A stretch of DNA of 64,000 nt from Arboricoccus pini (GTDB lineage Bacteria > Pseudomonadota > Alphaproteobacteria > Geminicoccales > Geminicoccaceae). Below the pieces are notes generated by a model, which worked only from the letters and a program-made list of their open reading frames with translations, made no database searches and had not been told where the DNA came from. Shown one piece after another: positions 61,775 through 64,000 of this stretch. The stretch lies in assembly GCF_900187945.1 (NCBI RefSeq), contig NZ_FYEH01000016.1:23076-87075 (forward strand), written 5' to 3'. The position numbers and the translations under genes are program-made. Position 1 is the stretch's first letter; each line of letters begins with the position of its first letter.

Positions 61775-62555
61775 TCGCCTCTGCCGCCCCCGGCGGCAGA
61801 GGCGTGAGCACATGCAGCTTCAGTCCCATCCGGTCAGCCAAATCGAAGCTCGTCTGCTGGTAGTGGACAAGGCCGCGCTCGGGATGGCGAAAGCTGCGCT
61901 GGCCGCCTGTCCTGGCGGTGACCTGATGCGCCTGCCAGGCGGCCTTGAAGACGGGACTCTTGCCGCTGAGTTCCTCGACCAGGGCGGTTCGTGCCGGCGC
62001 GCCAAGACCGCCCGCTTCCTTCCTGAACTCGGCCACCAGGCGAAAGGCGCGGCTTTCCCAGGGCAGGATGAGGTCGCGCGCCGCCGGATCGAGGAAGACG
62101 AAGCGCAGCAGGTTCGGCCGGTCTCCCCGGCCCAGCCACGGTGCCATGAGATCGGCCGCCGGCGCGTTCCAGAGCAGGGCGTCCCAGGACTGGTCGAGCA
62201 GGTAGGCCGGTGCGGTTAGGGCGGCCAGGCAGGCGCGCAATGCCGCCTCGTCCGCGTGATCGGCCGTCGGCGGCGCCGGGTCGTGCAGGCCCGCCAGCTC
62301 GAAGAGATAGGCCCGCTCGGCCGGGGCCAGCCGCAGGACGCGCGCCAGCCGGTCGAGTGCTGCCGGCGAGACGCCGATCTCGCGGCCCTGCTCGATCCAG
62401 GTATACCAGGTGACGCTGAGCCCGGCTGCCTGCGCCACCTCCTCGCGTCGCCAGCCGGGCGTGCGGCTTGGCCGCGTGCCCTGGCCGATCAGCGGCGGCA
62501 AGGCGTGGCGGCGGCGGCGGACGAAATCGCCAAGCTCGATCATGGTGGTACTCAT
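61770..62555 (-). CDS. XRE-family regulator with MmyB-like ligand-binding domain
   Basis: ATG 62555 gives 261 residues; ATG 62543 is equally possible and neither has a ribosome binding site, so the mRNA may be leaderless. The N-terminal helix-turn-helix (LGDFVRRRRHAL, then GWRREEVAQAAGLSVTWYTWIEQGR and ALDRLARVLRL) is followed by the MmyB-type PAS-like domain (AYLLDQSWDALLWNAPAADLM, LRFVFLDPAARDLI), which binds fatty-acid-like ligands in characterised members. It is divergent from a methyltransferase gene 95 bases away, a likely target. Confidence 0.88.
   Translation of the reverse strand: MSTTMIELGDFVRRRRHALPPLIGQGTRPSRTPGWRREEVAQAAGLSVTWYTWIEQGREIGVSPAALDRLARVLRLAPAERAYLFELAGLHDPAPPTADHADEAALRACLAALTAPAYLLDQSWDALLWNAPAADLMAPWLGRGDRPNLLRFVFLDPAARDLILPWESRAFRLVAEFRKEAGGLGAPARTALVEELSGKSPVFKAAWQAHQVTARTGGQRSFRHPERGLVHYQQTSFDLADRMGLKLHVLTPLPPGAAEAT
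61777..61803. terminator. Perfect 12-base hairpin inside the 3' end of the XRE gene
   Basis: GCCTCTGCCGCC (61777-61788) pairs with GGCGGCAGAGGC (61792-61803) around CCC. It lies within the last codons of the leftward XRE gene, just before its stop at 61770-61772 and next to the repeat array. The BenE gene end at 33149 shows the same arrangement. Confidence 0.65.
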
Positions 62556-62650
62556 ACCAGCATAATGACGGAACTTGCTGGCTCCAGCCAAGCGCCTATC
62601 GGAGGACGAAGCGAACCCTGAAAGAGGGTCGCCGAAAAGGACGAAGACCA

Positions 62651-63424
62651 ATGAGCAGCAGGACACAGGAAGCCGTTTCCAAAGCGCAATATGGCGGGAG
62701 GGCCGAGGCCTATCTCAAGAGTGCCGTCCATCGCGCCGGGCCGGACCTCCAGGCGATGGCGGCGCGGCTGGAAGGCCATCGAACGGCACGCCTGCTGGAC
62801 CTTGGCTGCGGCGGCGGCCATCTGGCCTTCACCGCAGCCCCGCTCGTCGCCGAGGTGACGGCCTATGATCTGTCGCCGGAGATGGTCGCGGTCGTGGACC
62901 GGCATGCGGCCGAGAACGGACTGCACAATATCAAGACGGAGACCGGCGGTGCTGAGCACCTGCCGTTCGAAGATGGCAGCTTCGATATCGTCGCCACCCG
63001 CTTCAGCGCGCATCACTGGCGGGATTTCGATGCCGGCATCGCCGAGGCGGCCCGCGTCCTGAAGCCTGGCGGTATCGCTCTCCTGGCCGATACGATTTCG
63101 CCCGGCCCGGCCATCCTCGACACGTTCATGCAGAGCATCGAGGTGCTGCGCGACACCAGCCATGTGCGCAACCGCACCCGTGCGGAATGGGAAGCGGTGG
63201 TCGAGGCGGCCGGCCTCGTGCCAGGCGCGTTCACGCCCTTTCGCCTGCGGCTCGACTTCGCCAGCTGGACCGAGCGGATGCGCACGCCCACGGAGTTCGT
63301 CGTTGCCATGCGCCGGCTGCAAAAGGCTATGGCGGACGAGGTGCGCGCGCATTTCGCCATCGAGGCGGACGGCTCCTTCACCATCGACACGATGCTGCTC
63401 GAGGCGGCTAAGCCCGCAGCCTAG
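62651..63424 (+). CDS. Class I SAM-dependent methyltransferase (Methyltransf_11 type)
   Basis: From ATG 62651 the 257-residue protein has the motif I LLDLGCGGGHLAF (about residues 48-60), AYDLSPEMV, GGAEHLPFEDGSFDIVATRFSAHHWRD and ARVLKPGGIALLADT. This matches UbiE/COQ5-like or SAM small-molecule methyltransferases. It is divergent from the XRE/MmyB regulator. Pairs of MmyB-type regulator and adjacent oxidoreductase or methyltransferase are common. The acceptor is unknown. Confidence 0.88.
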   Translation: MSSRTQEAVSKAQYGGRAEAYLKSAVHRAGPDLQAMAARLEGHRTARLLDLGCGGGHLAFTAAPLVAEVTAYDLSPEMVAVVDRHAAENGLHNIKTETGGAEHLPFEDGSFDIVATRFSAHHWRDFDAGIAEAARVLKPGGIALLADTISPGPAILDTFMQSIEVLRDTSHVRNRTRAEWEAVVEAAGLVPGAFTPFRLRLDFASWTERMRTPTEFVVAMRRLQKAMADEVRAHFAIEADGSFTIDTMLLEAAKPAA

Positions 63425-63729
63425 TAGGCCGGAAAAGGTCGGTCCGTGCGGCTCCTCGGCGGCCCTCCCCTCGGATGGCCGGTCCGGCGTGGGTTCGAAA
63501 ATGCAGCGCCACGGCCGCCCCGGTCCAGCCATTGCCTGTAGCTGGCGATGCCCTGGGCTAGGCTCGCGACAAGAGCGTGAGGAAGAAGCCTTCGGCGACC
63601 CTCGGCGATCTGATGATCGACGTCTTGCTGCGCGAGCACGGATCGACAGCTTTGCTGTCGATGGGCCGAAAGGCCCCTGGACCCCATGGGGTTGGGTGGG
63701 TCGGACAGCGGGTGGCGCATGAGACCGAT
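63425..63729. other. Gap before the truncated last gene
   Basis: I see open frames on both strands without family resemblance or supported starts. The gap may hold decayed coding sequence, but I cannot assign any. Confidence 0.4.
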
Positions 63730-63755
63730 TGTATAAGGACTATATTCCTTGTACA
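63730..63755. promoter_or_regulatory. 26-base palindromic operator candidate
   Basis: TGTATAAGGA (63730-63739) and TCCTTGTACA (63746-63755) are inverted arms with only one non-Watson-Crick pair (T-G) around CTATAT. The element ends 9 bases before the ATG of the last gene and contains -10-like sequence (TATATT). A dimeric repressor bound here would block the promoter. Confidence 0.6.
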
Positions 63756-63764
63756 GTGGGCCCC

Positions 63765-64000
63765 ATGGACTGGACCGATCGCCTCGCCTCCAAGCCGCCA
63801 CGGCGCCGCTACCCCTTCTGGGCAAGACGCGACCGCAGGCGCACGGCCCAGGCCATGGCGGCCGGACGTAGCGCCCAGGAGATGGCGCTCGTCAATCGCG
63901 TCCCGGTCATGGAAGTCGAGAAGCTGCTGCGGGACGAGGAGTTCCAGGAGCTGCTTCGGCATTACAGCGCGGTGGCATCGCTCCCTTATGAGGAGCGCAT
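63765..64000 (+). CDS. Truncated gene for a basic helical protein, function unknown
   Basis: ATG 63765 opens a frame that runs off the window after 78 codons. It begins MDWTDRLASKPPRRRYPFWARR, then AAGRSAQEMALVNRVPVMEVEKLLRDEEFQELLRHY, helical with a possible helix-turn-helix (AQEMALVNRVPVMEVEKLL). The rest is outside the window. It may be a DNA-binding protein; the palindrome in front suggests tight regulation. Confidence 0.55.
   Translation, partial: MDWTDRLASKPPRRRYPFWARRDRRRTAQAMAAGRSAQEMALVNRVPVMEVEKLLRDEEFQELLRHYSAVASLPYEER

Overview
The window is GC-rich DNA with short intergenic gaps. Gene families and gene order point to an alphaproteobacterium. The clearest sign is a rhizobial-type L-rhamnose locus (ABC importer, RhaK, bifunctional RhaD, RhaI). 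I cannot place it below class; Rhizobiales- or Rhodospirillales-like is an inference. I see no rRNA, tRNA, CRISPR array, prophage or intact insertion sequence. The content is mostly catabolic and transport genes, each set with its own local regulator.

Layout. 1-6759: a MocR-type regulator (cut by the window edge), a decayed GMC oxidoreductase remnant, and a forward cluster of D-amino-acid dehydrogenase-like flavoprotein, aldehyde dehydrogenase, divergent 2-hydroxyacid dehydrogenase and HpcH/HpaI aldolase. 7136-11306: a small unknown protein, a methyltransferase, a CPA2 antiporter and a UDP-glucuronate epimerase-like enzyme. 11623-15638: copper amine oxidase and AEC transporter, divergent from a LysR regulator. 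15635-17542: a hypothetical protein, an orphan response regulator and a protein-phosphatase-like metallophosphoesterase. 17521-25801: an apparently complete 2-deoxyribose system (DeoC, sugar ABC importer, DUF4432 mutarotase-like protein, DeoK-like kinase) with a divergent DeoR regulator. 25891-28469: DUF1508 protein, cyanase and flavin monooxygenase. 28663-31377: a copper-handling group with a CopC-PCuAC fusion. 31384-33182: two unknown proteins (one sigma-factor-like), a lipoprotein and a structured tandem repeat. 33177-39806: BenE-type transporter, zinc metallopeptidase, N-formylglutamate amidohydrolase family protein, TetR, YihY and an MFS carrier. 39795-53442: the rhamnose locus, extended downstream of rhaK by an AtoE-like carrier and a D-ribulokinase-like kinase. 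53439-64000: a LysR regulator with a doubly frameshifted TauE gene, FMN reductase, a diguanylate cyclase behind an AT-rich island, HisC, MFS, a BKACE/2-hydroxyacid dehydrogenase pair, a second copy of the structured repeat, an XRE regulator, a methyltransferase and a truncated gene behind a long palindrome.

How the genes work together. Both sugar loci are drawn as regulator, ABC importer, kinase and aldolase units: deoxyribose to deoxyribose-5-phosphate to glyceraldehyde-3-phosphate plus acetaldehyde, and rhamnose to rhamnulose-1-phosphate to glycolytic and lactate-type products. In both, a strong hairpin sits between the binding-protein gene and the ATPase gene. The most unusual features are the covarying repeat family shared by two distant loci, the CopC-PCuAC fusion, the sigma-like two-gene unit, the cyanase/monooxygenase pair and recurring operator-like repeats near the catabolic clusters. 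Several genes start with TTG behind a strong ribosome binding site, and many convergent neighbours overlap at their 3' ends.
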